Below, in pieces: positions 44,496-53,430 of a stretch of DNA of 64,000 nucleotides (positions within the stretch are counted from its first letter, which is position 1; each line of letters starts with the position of its first letter). The stretch comes from Lachnospiraceae bacterium (GTDB lineage: Bacteria; Bacillota; Clostridia; Lachnospirales; Lachnospiraceae), in the NCBI GenBank assembly GCA_900766925.1, contig CAAFXG010000389.1:1-64000 (forward strand). Direction: 5' to 3'. The notes under the pieces were generated by a model. It saw nothing but the letters and a program-made list of their open reading frames with translations, ran no database searches and was not told the origin of the DNA. A program made the position numbers and the translations under genes.

Positions 44496-45518
44496 ATGGA
44501 TATAAAATCAATGTACATGAATGAATTGTCAGATTGGATTAAAGAACAGGGGGAACCGGTATTTCGTGCAAAACAGGTGTACCAGTGGATGCATCAGAAA
44601 TATGTCGGTTCAACAGAGGAAATGACCAATCTTCCGAAGTCATTAAGAAATAAAATAGAAGAATCAGGATTTACAGTTATTCATGAGGAAACTAAACAGG
44701 AATCCTCTGACGGAACCATAAAATTTCTGTTTAAATTACAGGATGGGCAGATGATAGAGACTGTTTTCATGAAATACAGTTATGGTAATTCGATATGTAT
44801 TTCATCACAGGCCGGATGCAGGATGGGCTGTAGATTCTGTGCGTCGACAATCGGGGGTCTGGTTCGTAATCTGTCAGCCTCGGAAATGCTTGAACAGGTT
44901 TATGCTGCAATGAGAATTACAGGTGAGAGAATATCAAATATAGTTGTTATGGGTACGGGAGAACCCCTTGATAATTATGATAATCTTATCAGATTTATAA
45001 GAATTATATCAGACGAACAGGGCTACAACATAAGCCAGAGAAATATCACTGTTTCAAGCTGTGGAATTGTTCCGAGAATATATGATTTGGCCAAGGAAAA
45101 GCTTACGATAACCTTTGCCCTGTCACTGCACGCACCAACGGATGAGGAAAGAAAAGAATTAATGCCTGTTGCACATCAATATACACTAAGTGAAACACTT
45201 GATGCCTGTAGGGCATACTTCGACAAAACAGGAAGAAGAATAACCTTTGAATATAGTCTCGTAAAAGGCAAAAATGACAGTGAGGAGCATGCACTTAAGC
45301 TTGCACGACTGTTGTCAGGGATGAATTGTCACGTTAATCTAATCCCCGTTAATCCTATTGAAGAGAGAAATTATAGGAAAAGTGACAGTGATTCAATCCA
45401 AAAATTCAAATTAATACTTGAAAAAAACTCAATTAATGGTACTATAAGAAGGAGTGTGGGCGGTGATATTGATGCTGCCTGCGGACAGCTTAGAAGAAAG
45501 TATAGTGGAGGAAGCTGA
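44496..45518 (+). CDS. rlmN: Dual-specificity RNA (adenine-C2)-methyltransferase RlmN
   Basis: This 340-residue radical-SAM enzyme methylates A2503 of 23S rRNA and A37 of some tRNAs. The cluster motif CRMGCRFC lies near residues 108-115. VVMGTGEPLDNYDN follows near 150, and the methyl-carrying Cys is expected in SVGGDIDAACGQLRRKY near the C-terminus. The stop overlaps the PP2C start (ATGA). Confidence 0.97.
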   Translation: MDIKSMYMNELSDWIKEQGEPVFRAKQVYQWMHQKYVGSTEEMTNLPKSLRNKIEESGFTVIHEETKQESSDGTIKFLFKLQDGQMIETVFMKYSYGNSICISSQAGCRMGCRFCASTIGGLVRNLSASEMLEQVYAAMRITGERISNIVVMGTGEPLDNYDNLIRFIRIISDEQGYNISQRNITVSSCGIVPRIYDLAKEKLTITFALSLHAPTDEERKELMPVAHQYTLSETLDACRAYFDKTGRRITFEYSLVKGKNDSEEHALKLARLLSGMNCHVNLIPVNPIEERNYRKSDSDSIQKFKLILEKNSINGTIRRSVGGDIDAACGQLRRKYSGGS

Positions 45519-46240
45519 TGTTATCTAGTGGCAGAACAGATACAGGAATAAAGCGCAATAGCAATCAGGATTGTATTTTTTTCAGTAATCAGCCTATAGG
45601 TCCTTTGCCCAATTTGTACATAGTTGCGGACGGTATGGGTGGACATCAGGCAGGTGACCATGCTTCAAGAATGGCAATTGATATAACTGTTGATTTTGTG
45701 AAGGCTTCTACTCTGGAGAATCCTATTGCTGTTTTAAAACGTGCAATGATATTTGCTAATAATGAAATATATAAGGCCGCTAGCACGGACCCCGAGCTTG
45801 CAGGTATGGGAACAACTATGGTTGTAGCTGTTGCAATGGATGGCAAGCTGTATGTTGCTAATGTAGGCGACAGCAGATTGTATGCGATTGGTTCGGATAT
45901 CAGACAGATTACTATGGATCATTCACTTGTTGAGGAGATGATTCGTAGAGGTGAGTTAGAACGCAAAAAGGGCAGGAATCATCCGGAGAAGAATATTATA
46001 ACGAAGGCTATGGGTTCAAAGGAAGAAATTATACCTGACTTTTTTGAAATAGATATTAATCCCAAAGAAAAGTATTTGTTATGCTCGGACGGATTATCAA
46101 ATATGGTAGAGGACGATGAGATAAGAGATATTGTAGCTGACCACGACGATCTTGAAGGGATTGCAGATGCACTTGTGGAAAGAGCAAACTACTATGGTGG
46201 TTCGGATAATATATCCGTGGTCATAATATCAGAGGAATAA
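45518..46240 (+). CDS. prpC: PP2C-type Ser/Thr protein phosphatase
   Basis: This 240-residue phosphatase shows the PPM metal-binding motifs: NQDCIFFS near residue 18, VADGMGGHQAGDHASRMA near 38-55, GMGTTMVVAVAMDGKLYVANVGDSRLY near 97, and CSDGLSNMVEDDEI, ending with SDNISVVII. It opposes the PASTA kinase encoded 31 bp downstream. The pair controls wall synthesis and stationary-phase physiology in Firmicutes. Confidence 0.97.
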   Translation: MLSSGRTDTGIKRNSNQDCIFFSNQPIGPLPNLYIVADGMGGHQAGDHASRMAIDITVDFVKASTLENPIAVLKRAMIFANNEIYKAASTDPELAGMGTTMVVAVAMDGKLYVANVGDSRLYAIGSDIRQITMDHSLVEEMIRRGELERKKGRNHPEKNIITKAMGSKEEIIPDFFEIDINPKEKYLLCSDGLSNMVEDDEIRDIVADHDDLEGIADALVERANYYGGSDNISVVIISEE

Positions 46241-46271
46241 GAGATAAAATATAACAGAAAGGGTAGATGTT

Positions 46272-48542
46272 ATGTTAAAACCGGGAATGATTCTGTGTGA
46301 CAGATATGAGATACTCGAGGTGGTTGGTGCCGGCGGTATGTCTATCGTATATAAAGCCAGATGTCATAGATTGAATAGAAACGTAGCAATCAAGGTATTA
46401 AAGCCTGAATTTAGTAATGATAAGAATTTTGTAACTAAGTTTAAGATAGAGGCTCAGGCATCAGCAGGACTTACACATCCTAATATTGTCAATGTTTATG
46501 ATGTATATGATGATGAGGGCATTTATTTTATTGTTATGGAGTTGGTGGATGGAATTACTCTGAAAGAGTATATTCAGGAGAACGGAAGACTCCCTATGGA
46601 TAAGGCACTTGATTTTTCTATTCAAATTGCATCAGGTATTGAGGCTGCTCACGAGAATCATATTATTCACAGAGACATCAAACCGCAGAATATCATAGTT
46701 TCAAGGAATGGAAATATTAAAGTAACTGATTTTGGTATTGCTAAGGCGGCATCCTCAAACACACTGACTTCCGGCGCTATGGGCAGTGTTCATTACATTT
46801 CACCTGAGCAGGCCCGTGGAGGCTACAGTGATGAGAGAAGTGATATATACTCACTTGGAATTACCATGTATGAGATGGTTACGGGAAGGGTTCCGTTCGA
46901 AGGTGATAATAATGTTTCTGTTGCACTTATGCATATTCAGAGTGAAATGATATCACCTAGACAGTACTATCCTGACATTTATACAAGCTTCGAAAAAATA
47001 ATTCTAAAGGCAACTCAGAAGAAGCCGGAACGCAGATATCTTACAGCCAGTGCACTTATTGCAGACTTAAAGAGGGTTCAGAATAACCCTAATATAGATA
47101 TAGTTGTTGCCCCTACTGCAATTACCAACAGTCCTACACAGGAGTGGACTAAGGAAGATATGCAGGCTATCCGCGAGGGTAGCGCACTTAATGCATTCAG
47201 CGATAATCAGCCGGTTCAAAATGAGATGAGTGAGCTTAGACCAATCGGAGGTCTGTCTACAATACCGGTTAATAAGAAGATTAATGAGCTTTTAGATGAG
47301 GATCCATGGGACGATTATGAGCAGGAAGAGGAAATTCAGGAGACTCACAGGAGAACAAACGGAATCAAAAAAGTGCAGGACGAAGAACTCGATGATGATT
47401 TTGTTGATGATGCGGATGATGATGAGATTGATCCCGGCTTGAAGCGTGCTGTCGCCATTGCAGGAGTTGCAACTGCCGTAATAATTGTTATTATTATTGC
47501 AGTAGTGGTCAGTAACTTTATGGGTGGACTGAAATTTGGTAAAAACAATGGTTCTTCAAATGACTCCACCAGTGGAATTACAACAGAAAATGCAGGAGGA
47601 ACGGATTTATCCGTTACAGAAGATAACACGACAGAGGGACTTAAATATGCCATGATAGATGTAAAGGGATATTCAAAGGATGCTGCCGTAAAAATGCTTA
47701 AGGATATCGGATTTACCAATGTTAATGTCGAAGAAGAAACTAACAGTGAAGTACAGGAAGGATATGTATTTGAGCAGAATTACAACAAAAATGATATGCT
47801 GGATGCAGATGCGGAAATTATCATTAAGGTAAGTACCGGAGCTGAGCTTTTATCAGTGCCTTCTGTAGTCGGATATACAGACAGTCAGGCAGTTACTATA
47901 TTACAGGAAGCGGGATTTGCCGTTTCACATGCGTATGAGTACAGTGATGATGTTGAAAAGGATAAGGTGGTAGTACAGGATCCTGTGGCAGAGACACAGG
48001 CTGAGAAAGGTTCTACAGTTATTATTACAATAAGCAATGGTCCTGAGACCAAAACAGTTATTGTTCCGAATCTATATGGTCTGACGGAGGCTCAGGCAGT
48101 AGATTCTCTTTCAAATTATAAGCTGGTTGCCGGAAGTGTTACACACGGTTATAGCGATTCAGTAGGAGAGGGCTATGTTATGAGTCAGGGAACTGCCAAT
48201 GGTACTACTGTTAATGAGGGAACAGTTATAGATTTTGTGATTAGTGATGGTCCTGAACCAAAGCCTGAAACGTATACAGCCAGTGTTACAGGCGTAGTTG
48301 CATACAACGGAACTGATTTGGATGGCCAGGCTGTAACTGTTCAGCTTATGTTTGGTTCTGAGGTTGTTGATCAAAAGGATATGCAGGAATTAGTTGAGGG
48401 AAGTTCAATTACATTGGCAGGTACAAAAACCGGTCTTGAAAATCAGTCAGGTGAGGCAAGTATAGTTGTAATCGATGCATCAGGTAACAATGTTACAAAT
48501 TACTTCTCACCAAGTGTAAATATATCTTATTTAACAGAGTAG
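46272..48542 (+). CDS. prkC: PASTA-domain Ser/Thr protein kinase
   Basis: This 756-residue membrane kinase has an N-terminal kinase domain (about 10-275) with GAGGMSIVYKA, the ATP-anchoring Lys in VAIKVLK, HRDIKPQNI, DFGIAK and SPEQARGG. An acidic juxtamembrane linker follows, with a single membrane helix near 394-418. Outside are three PASTA repeats (about 455-520, 521-590 and 592-655) that bind muropeptides or lipid II. A final Asp/Thr-rich beta domain of about 95 residues ends in FSPSVNISYLTE. It is paired with the PP2C gene upstream and rsgA downstream. Confidence 0.97.
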   Translation: MLKPGMILCDRYEILEVVGAGGMSIVYKARCHRLNRNVAIKVLKPEFSNDKNFVTKFKIEAQASAGLTHPNIVNVYDVYDDEGIYFIVMELVDGITLKEYIQENGRLPMDKALDFSIQIASGIEAAHENHIIHRDIKPQNIIVSRNGNIKVTDFGIAKAASSNTLTSGAMGSVHYISPEQARGGYSDERSDIYSLGITMYEMVTGRVPFEGDNNVSVALMHIQSEMISPRQYYPDIYTSFEKIILKATQKKPERRYLTASALIADLKRVQNNPNIDIVVAPTAITNSPTQEWTKEDMQAIREGSALNAFSDNQPVQNEMSELRPIGGLSTIPVNKKINELLDEDPWDDYEQEEEIQETHRRTNGIKKVQDEELDDDFVDDADDDEIDPGLKRAVAIAGVATAVIIVIIIAVVVSNFMGGLKFGKNNGSSNDSTSGITTENAGGTDLSVTEDNTTEGLKYAMIDVKGYSKDAAVKMLKDIGFTNVNVEEETNSEVQEGYVFEQNYNKNDMLDADAEIIIKVSTGAELLSVPSVVGYTDSQAVTILQEAGFAVSHAYEYSDDVEKDKVVVQDPVAETQAEKGSTVIITISNGPETKTVIVPNLYGLTEAQAVDSLSNYKLVAGSVTHGYSDSVGEGYVMSQGTANGTTVNEGTVIDFVISDGPEPKPETYTASVTGVVAYNGTDLDGQAVTVQLMFGSEVVDQKDMQELVEGSSITLAGTKTGLENQSGEASIVVIDASGNNVTNYFSPSVNISYLTE

Positions 48543-48550
48543 AGTGTTCA

Positions 48551-49435
48551 ATGAAGGGTAAGATTATTAAAGGTGTAGGTGGTTTTTATTATGTACACCT
48601 GTACGATGAAGTTGTATATGAATGTAAGGCAAAGGGTGCTTTTCGAAATCAGGGTATAAAGCCCGTTGTGGGTGATGATGTCGAAATTGCCGTAGTTGAT
48701 GAGAATGCGCTCACTGGTAATATCATAGATATCTGCGACAGAAGAAATGAGCTTATAAGACCGGCGGTAGCTAATGTTGATCAGGCTGTTATAATATTTT
48801 CCTTGTCAGACCCGGAACCTAACTATAATCTGTTGGACAGATTTTTGATAATGATGGATAGACAGGCCGTTAAGACTATAATAGTGCTTAACAAGTCAGA
48901 TTTAGTTGACATGGATGTCGCAGACAGAATAAAGGTTATATATGAGACCTGTGGATATAAGGTTTTTATAACATCAACCTATGATGAAAATGATGAGGCG
49001 GTAAAGCTGCTAAAACAGCAAATATCCGGTAAAACCTCTGTTTTTGCAGGACCGTCAGGTGTTGGCAAATCATCATTGCTTAATGCACTTAAGCCGGGGG
49101 CGAAGGTAAAGACCGGCTCAATAAGTGAGAAGATTAAACGGGGTAAGCATACAACAAGACATTCTGAATTAATGTATGTAAAGGATAATACATTTATAAT
49201 GGATACACCGGGTTTCAGTTCTCTGTATATAGAGGAGATGGAACCGGAGGAGCTTAAGGAGTATTACGAAGAGTTTGCCATATATAGTCCCAAATGCAGA
49301 TTTAATGGCTGTGTGCATATTAATGAGCCCGGCTGCATGGTTAAGCAGGCACTGGAAGATGGCATGATAAGTGAGCTTCGTTATAATAACTATAAGCAGA
49401 TGTACGAAGAATTGAAAGAAAAAAGGAAGTGGTAG
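48551..49435 (+). CDS. rsgA: Ribosome small-subunit GTPase RsgA
   Basis: This circularly permuted GTPase has 294 residues and releases RbfA late in 30S assembly. It has an N-terminal OB domain (about 1-65), G4 NKSD near residue 115, P-loop FAGPSGVGKSSLLNAL near 170-185 and G3 DTPGF. The C-terminal zinc-binding region reads CRFNGCVHINEPGC near 255-268. In Bacillus the equivalent gene cpgA is a substrate of the same kinase, and the gene order prkC-rsgA-rpe-thiN is conserved. Confidence 0.97.
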   Translation: MKGKIIKGVGGFYYVHLYDEVVYECKAKGAFRNQGIKPVVGDDVEIAVVDENALTGNIIDICDRRNELIRPAVANVDQAVIIFSLSDPEPNYNLLDRFLIMMDRQAVKTIIVLNKSDLVDMDVADRIKVIYETCGYKVFITSTYDENDEAVKLLKQQISGKTSVFAGPSGVGKSSLLNALKPGAKVKTGSISEKIKRGKHTTRHSELMYVKDNTFIMDTPGFSSLYIEEMEPEELKEYYEEFAIYSPKCRFNGCVHINEPGCMVKQALEDGMISELRYNNYKQMYEELKEKRKW

Positions 49436-49436
49436 T

Positions 49437-50090
49437 ATGAATATTCTTTCGCCATCATTGCTTTCAATAGACTTTAATCATATTGAAAGTAATGCAAGGA
49501 TTTTGGATGAGGCTGGTGCCAAGTGGTTCCATCTGGACGTTATGGATGGAAATTTTGTTAAAAATATCTCTTTCGGACCACCGGTGATTAAGTGTATCAG
49601 AAAAATAACTGATAGCTATTTTGATGTTCATCTTATGATTAATGAGCCAATCAGATATGTGGATGCATTTAAGGATGCCGGAGCCGATATGCTTACAATT
49701 CATTATGAGGCATGTAAGGATGTCAGGACAACTATTAATTGCATAAAAGAAGAAGGTTTAAAATGTGGCATTGCTATAAATCCGGGTACACCGGTGTCCG
49801 TTTTAGAGGATTATATCAGGGATGTTGATATGGTACTTGTAATGAGCGTTGAACCGGGATTTGGCGGGCAGAAATTTATGTCTGTAGCCATAGAAAAGCT
49901 TAAGGAGGTTAAAGCTATGGCAGCAGCCTCCAATCCTGCCCTGCTTATAGAGGTTGATGGTGGAATTACATTGGATAATGTAAGAAGCGTACTGGATGCA
50001 GGGGCTAATGTTGTTGTTGCAGGTTCTGCTGTATTTAAGGGTGATAAGTATGCCAATATTAAGGCCTTTCTTGACATATTAGAAAAATAA
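49437..50090 (+). CDS. rpe: Ribulose-phosphate 3-epimerase
   Basis: This 217-residue TIM-barrel enzyme of the pentose phosphate pathway has LSPSLLSIDFNHIE at the N-terminus, HLDVMDGNFVKNISFGPPVI near residues 32-51, DVHLMI near 62-67 and MSVEPGFGGQKF near 135-146. The metal ligands (His32, Asp34, His64 region and Asp172 region in EVDGGI) are visible. The start is 2 bp after rsgA. Confidence 0.97.
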   Translation: MNILSPSLLSIDFNHIESNARILDEAGAKWFHLDVMDGNFVKNISFGPPVIKCIRKITDSYFDVHLMINEPIRYVDAFKDAGADMLTIHYEACKDVRTTINCIKEEGLKCGIAINPGTPVSVLEDYIRDVDMVLVMSVEPGFGGQKFMSVAIEKLKEVKAMAAASNPALLIEVDGGITLDNVRSVLDAGANVVVAGSAVFKGDKYANIKAFLDILEK

Positions 50091-50117
50091 TAACCCGAGA
50101 GAGTGGAGAATTATTCC

Positions 50118-50765
50118 GTGAAAAAGGATTTTATAATAGTGACAGGTGGTAAAATCAGCATGAGACTGCTGGAGTCTTATACTGACAACCGTGAAGAAAG
50201 CTTTATTATCGGAGTGGATAAGGGACTTGAAGCGCTGGATAAAGCTAGTATTACCCCTGATTTAGTGATTGGAGATTTTGATTCCGCAAATGACGGCATC
50301 AGAGCTAGATATATCAGTAGCCCTGGTGCCATTATTTTGAATCCCCGAAAAGACTATACTGACACACATATGGCTGTTCTTGAAGCGCTTAAGCTTAATC
50401 CGGAACATATTACAGTAATTGGTGCAACCGGTACCAGAATAGATCATATGATGGGGAATCTGGGATTACTAAAGCTTTGCTTAGAACAGGGCGTGTCTGC
50501 TTCAATAGTGGACGAAAATAACAGAATTACAATGATAGATAAGCAGTTTCATATTACCAAAGAAACTCAATATGGCAGGTATATTTCCTGTATTCCGTTT
50601 TCTGACAGAGTTGATGGAATAACCATAAAGGGTTTCGAGTATGATTTGGAAAATGCGTCTATGATAAAAGAAGAAACTATAGGTATCAGCAACGAGTTAA
50701 GGAAGGAGGAAGGTCTCATACAGATTGAAAGAGGATACATGCTGATTATGGAGACCAGAGACTAG
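50118..50765 (+). CDS. thiN: Thiamine pyrophosphokinase
   Basis: This 215-residue enzyme transfers pyrophosphate from ATP to thiamine. Motifs are VTGGKISM at the start, the DKGLEAL box, DLVIGDFDS near residues 53-61, PRKDYTDTHMAVLEAL near 77-92 and GATGTRIDHMMGNL near 101. GTG 50118 is preferred because GTGGAG lies about 10 nt upstream; GTG 50103 has a weaker site. The end abuts the symporter start. Confidence 0.94.
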   Translation: MKKDFIIVTGGKISMRLLESYTDNREESFIIGVDKGLEALDKASITPDLVIGDFDSANDGIRARYISSPGAIILNPRKDYTDTHMAVLEALKLNPEHITVIGATGTRIDHMMGNLGLLKLCLEQGVSASIVDENNRITMIDKQFHITKETQYGRYISCIPFSDRVDGITIKGFEYDLENASMIKEETIGISNELRKEEGLIQIERGYMLIMETRD

Positions 50766-52310
50766 ATGAATGTTTGGATTATCGCTGCGTTTGCCTGCTA
50801 TATGGCGGGAATGCTCATAATAGGTGCATCAAGCGCAAAGAAAAACAAAAAGTCGGATGACTATTTTATTGGGGGAAGAAACCTTGGTGGTTGGGTGGCT
50901 GCACTTTCAGCGCAGGCATCTGATATGAGCGGATGGCTTCTGATGGGGCTTCCGGGTTGCATTTATGCATTTGGAGCAAATCAGGCATGGATTGCAATAG
51001 GATTATTTATTGGAACAGTATTAAACTGGCTGTTTATTTCGGGAAGATTAAGGCGCTATACAATCAAAGCCGGAAATGCAATGACAATCCCGGAATATCT
51101 GAGTAACAGATTTAGAGATAATAAGAAAATATTAATGGCAATTTCTGCAGTTGTAATTGTAGTATTTTTCCTTGTGTATACGGCATCAGCCTTTTCGGCA
51201 GGAGGAAAGCTTTTTTCTTCAGTTATGGGTCTGGAATATCACAAGGCGCTTACACTTGGAGCAATTGTTATTCTGGCATATACATTTTTGGGTGGCTTTA
51301 TCGCGGTATGTACAACTGATTTTATACAGGGAACGCTTATGTTGGTTGGTATACTGGCAGTTCCTATAGTAGCTGTAATGCTTATGGGAACCGGAACAAT
51401 TGTGCCTAACCTGATAGATAGCGGTATTGAGGTCAGTGCCAAAGATTTCCTTAACATATTCTATGAAAATGGTAAGCCAATCTCGGCGATAAGTATTCTC
51501 TCACAGCTTGCATGGGGGCTTGGCTATTGTGGTATGCCTCATATTCTTGTAAGATTTATGGCAGTAAGGGACGAAAAGGAGCTGAACAAGTCAAAGAAGG
51601 TTGCCATTGTATGGGTGCTACTTTCGCTTGCTGTAGCCTGCATTATTGGAATAATAGGACGAGCATATCTTTATCCGATGGTACTTTCAACAGAGGGCTC
51701 ACAGTATGAAAATGTATTCATAGAAATGATTAAAAAAATATTCTTTGAGGATACAAAGCTTCCATTTATTGGTGGTATTCTCCTTTGTGGCGTTCTCGCA
51801 GCTATTATGTCTACTGCCGATTCACAGCTTTTGGTGTCTTCATCATCTGTTGCAAATGACCTGTGTAAGGGAGTTTTCTTCAAGAAGCTTTCTGATAAAA
51901 CAGTTCTTCTCATTGGAAGACTGACAGTTCTTGCGGTAGCAGTTGTTGCATATATTATTGCATGGAATCCTGATTCAAGTATCATGCTGCTGGTATCAGA
52001 TGCATGGGCAGGTCTTGGAAGTGCTTTTGGTCCTACTATACTTATGTCGTTGTATTGGAAACGCACAAATATTGCCGGAGCGGCAGCAGGTATGATAAGT
52101 GGTGGCTTGACGGTTATTATCTGGGATTATATTAAGCTGGTTAAAATGGGTGGCGAGATGGTTACACTCGGAACATATACAGGAATTTATTCGCTTCTTG
52201 TCGGGTTCTTTGTCAGCCTGTTCTTCATAGTTGTTGTAACACTTGTAACACCTAAGGTTAGTGATGAAATAATAAAAGAATTCGAAGATGTCAAAAATAT
52301 GAATATTTAG
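50766..52310 (+). CDS. Sodium:solute symporter, PutP (proline) type
   Basis: This 514-residue SSS-family transporter has about 13 membrane segments. It resembles PutP: SSAKKNKKSDDYFIGGRNLGGWVAALSAQASDMSGWLLMGLPG near residues 19-61, WGLGYCGMPHILVRFMAVRD near 247, and STADSQLLVSSSSVANDL near 345. It probably imports proline with Na+, though other small solutes are possible. The ATG directly follows the thiN stop. A terminator follows. Confidence 0.93.
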   Translation: MNVWIIAAFACYMAGMLIIGASSAKKNKKSDDYFIGGRNLGGWVAALSAQASDMSGWLLMGLPGCIYAFGANQAWIAIGLFIGTVLNWLFISGRLRRYTIKAGNAMTIPEYLSNRFRDNKKILMAISAVVIVVFFLVYTASAFSAGGKLFSSVMGLEYHKALTLGAIVILAYTFLGGFIAVCTTDFIQGTLMLVGILAVPIVAVMLMGTGTIVPNLIDSGIEVSAKDFLNIFYENGKPISAISILSQLAWGLGYCGMPHILVRFMAVRDEKELNKSKKVAIVWVLLSLAVACIIGIIGRAYLYPMVLSTEGSQYENVFIEMIKKIFFEDTKLPFIGGILLCGVLAAIMSTADSQLLVSSSSVANDLCKGVFFKKLSDKTVLLIGRLTVLAVAVVAYIIAWNPDSSIMLLVSDAWAGLGSAFGPTILMSLYWKRTNIAGAAAGMISGGLTVIIWDYIKLVKMGGEMVTLGTYTGIYSLLVGFFVSLFFIVVVTLVTPKVSDEIIKEFEDVKNMNI

Positions 52311-52333
52311 ATTTAAGCTAAAAGCTGAAAACA

Positions 52334-52364
52334 AAAAATGCCGGAAATCAATACCGGCATTTTC
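52334..52364 (+). terminator. Terminator after the symporter gene
   Basis: ATGCCGG at 52338-52344 pairs with CCGGCAT at 52354-52360, flanked by A-run and T-run, so it can act in both directions. Confidence 0.85.
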
Positions 52365-52495
52365 TGTGTTTATTAATTAAAGAGAGGATTTATGAAAAAA
52401 ACTATACTAATAATATATCCTGAAAATATGAACAGAATATGACTAAACTAACAACTTTATGTAAAAAAATATTATATAGGAGTTCATAAAGTCTT

Positions 52496-52957
52496 ATGAA
52501 TATAAAGATAATAGTAGTAGGAAGCATAAAAGAGGAATTTTACAGAAACAAGATAAATTATTATATTGATAAAATTTCAAAGAAGGATAACATACAGCTT
52601 ATAGAACTGAAGGATGAAAGTATTCCTAAAAACGCCGGTGAAGCTGTGATGCAGGAGGTTATCCGGAGGGAGGGCGAAAGAATACTCTCAAATATTGATA
52701 ATACAGATTATGTTATTGCACTATGTATCGAAGGAAGGGCAACTGACGGAAACATGCTTAAGAAGGTTGTTAAAAGGGCAGCCCGGACACGAAACGGAGC
52801 TGTTACGTTTGTTATAGGGGGCTCCCTTGGCTTGTCAGAGCAGGTGGTAAAAAGAGCTGATTACGAACTTAGCTTCTCCAAAATGACTTTCCCTCATCAA
52901 CTGATGAGGGTGATGCTTCTGGAACAGATTTATTACTGTCTTACTTGTGATATGTAA
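52496..52957 (+). CDS. rlmH: RlmH-family SPOUT methyltransferase lacking the C-terminal YHK tail
   Basis: RlmH N3-methylates pseudouridine 1915 in helix 69 of 23S rRNA. This 153-residue protein aligns with RlmH throughout: MNIKIIVVGSIKE at the start, EGERILSNI near 60 and VIALCIEGR. The SAM loop FVIGGSLGLSEQV lies near 112-124, and ELSFSKMTFPHQLMRVMLLEQIYY near 130-149. In normal RlmH (about 159 residues) a tail of the form RAFKIMRGEAYHK follows LEQIY; here it is replaced by YCLTCDM. The YHK tail takes part in catalysis in characterised enzymes. The gene converges on and overlaps another RlmH homologue that has kept the tail. The ribosome binding site (AGGAG) is 13 nt away, rather distant. 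Confidence 0.88.
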   Translation: MNIKIIVVGSIKEEFYRNKINYYIDKISKKDNIQLIELKDESIPKNAGEAVMQEVIRREGERILSNIDNTDYVIALCIEGRATDGNMLKKVVKRAARTRNGAVTFVIGGSLGLSEQVVKRADYELSFSKMTFPHQLMRVMLLEQIYYCLTCDM

Positions 52958-53342
52958 TATTGTTCATGATGGTGTAGGCTCTGTATATTTGTTCACACAG
53001 TACGACTGATGTGAGCTCTGTTGACATATCGAAGGACGAAACAGACAGGATGTCACATTCGGGAAGCTCTTCGGGGCGTGGATTTATGTAAAAAATAATC
53101 CTGGAATATCCATTAAGATTGCAGGTTTGAATCAGTCTGCAAAAATCGACAGAGCTGATTGTATCTATAATCGGACAAACCTTGAAAAGCTTTGTATCCT
53201 TTTTGGGTGCCGGAGACTTGAAAAGCTTGACTGTTTTTACAATAACCCTGCAAAACGGTGTAAGACGTTTAACATATTCTTTTATAGCACCTTCATAGTC
53301 ACTATCCATCTTTTTCTTTTTTAAATTAATTATTATTTCCAT
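52941..53342 (-). CDS. Degenerate RlmH paralogue retaining the YHK tail but lacking the SAM loop
   Basis: This 133-residue protein aligns with both ends of RlmH. The N-terminus matches MKI...AIxEYxKRLxPF (AIKEYVKRLTPFCRVIV, near residues 19-35). The C-terminus reads SVVLCEQIYRAYTIMNN and ends ITYHK, the family tail. Between them, about 25 residues are missing, the GGS-x-G SAM loop is replaced by NPRPEEL, and SFSKMTFPHQ has become SFDMSTELTS. The frame is intact and a promoter precedes it. It overlaps the plus-strand RlmH gene by 17 bp, tail to tail, and the overlap encodes the YHK tail. It could be a non-catalytic partner subunit or a decaying copy; the intact frame and preserved tail favour function. 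Confidence 0.82.
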   Translation of the reverse strand: MEIIINLKKKKMDSDYEGAIKEYVKRLTPFCRVIVKTVKLFKSPAPKKDTKLFKVCPIIDTISSVDFCRLIQTCNLNGYSRIIFYINPRPEELPECDILSVSSFDMSTELTSVVLCEQIYRAYTIMNNITYHK

Positions 53343-53383
53343 TTTATCTATCCTGTCGGGGTGTTATTATTTTGTTGAAAAAT

Positions 53384-53413
53384 AGTATAACACAGATATT
53401 CTAAAAAATGCAA
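53384..53413 (-). promoter_or_regulatory. Promoter for the minus-strand RlmH paralogue
   Basis: On the minus strand TTGCAT (53413-53408) and TATACT (53389-53384) are spaced by 18 nt. The start codon is at 53342, so the leader would be about 35 nt. Confidence 0.55.
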
Positions 53414-53430
53414 AACAGTGGTATAATAAT

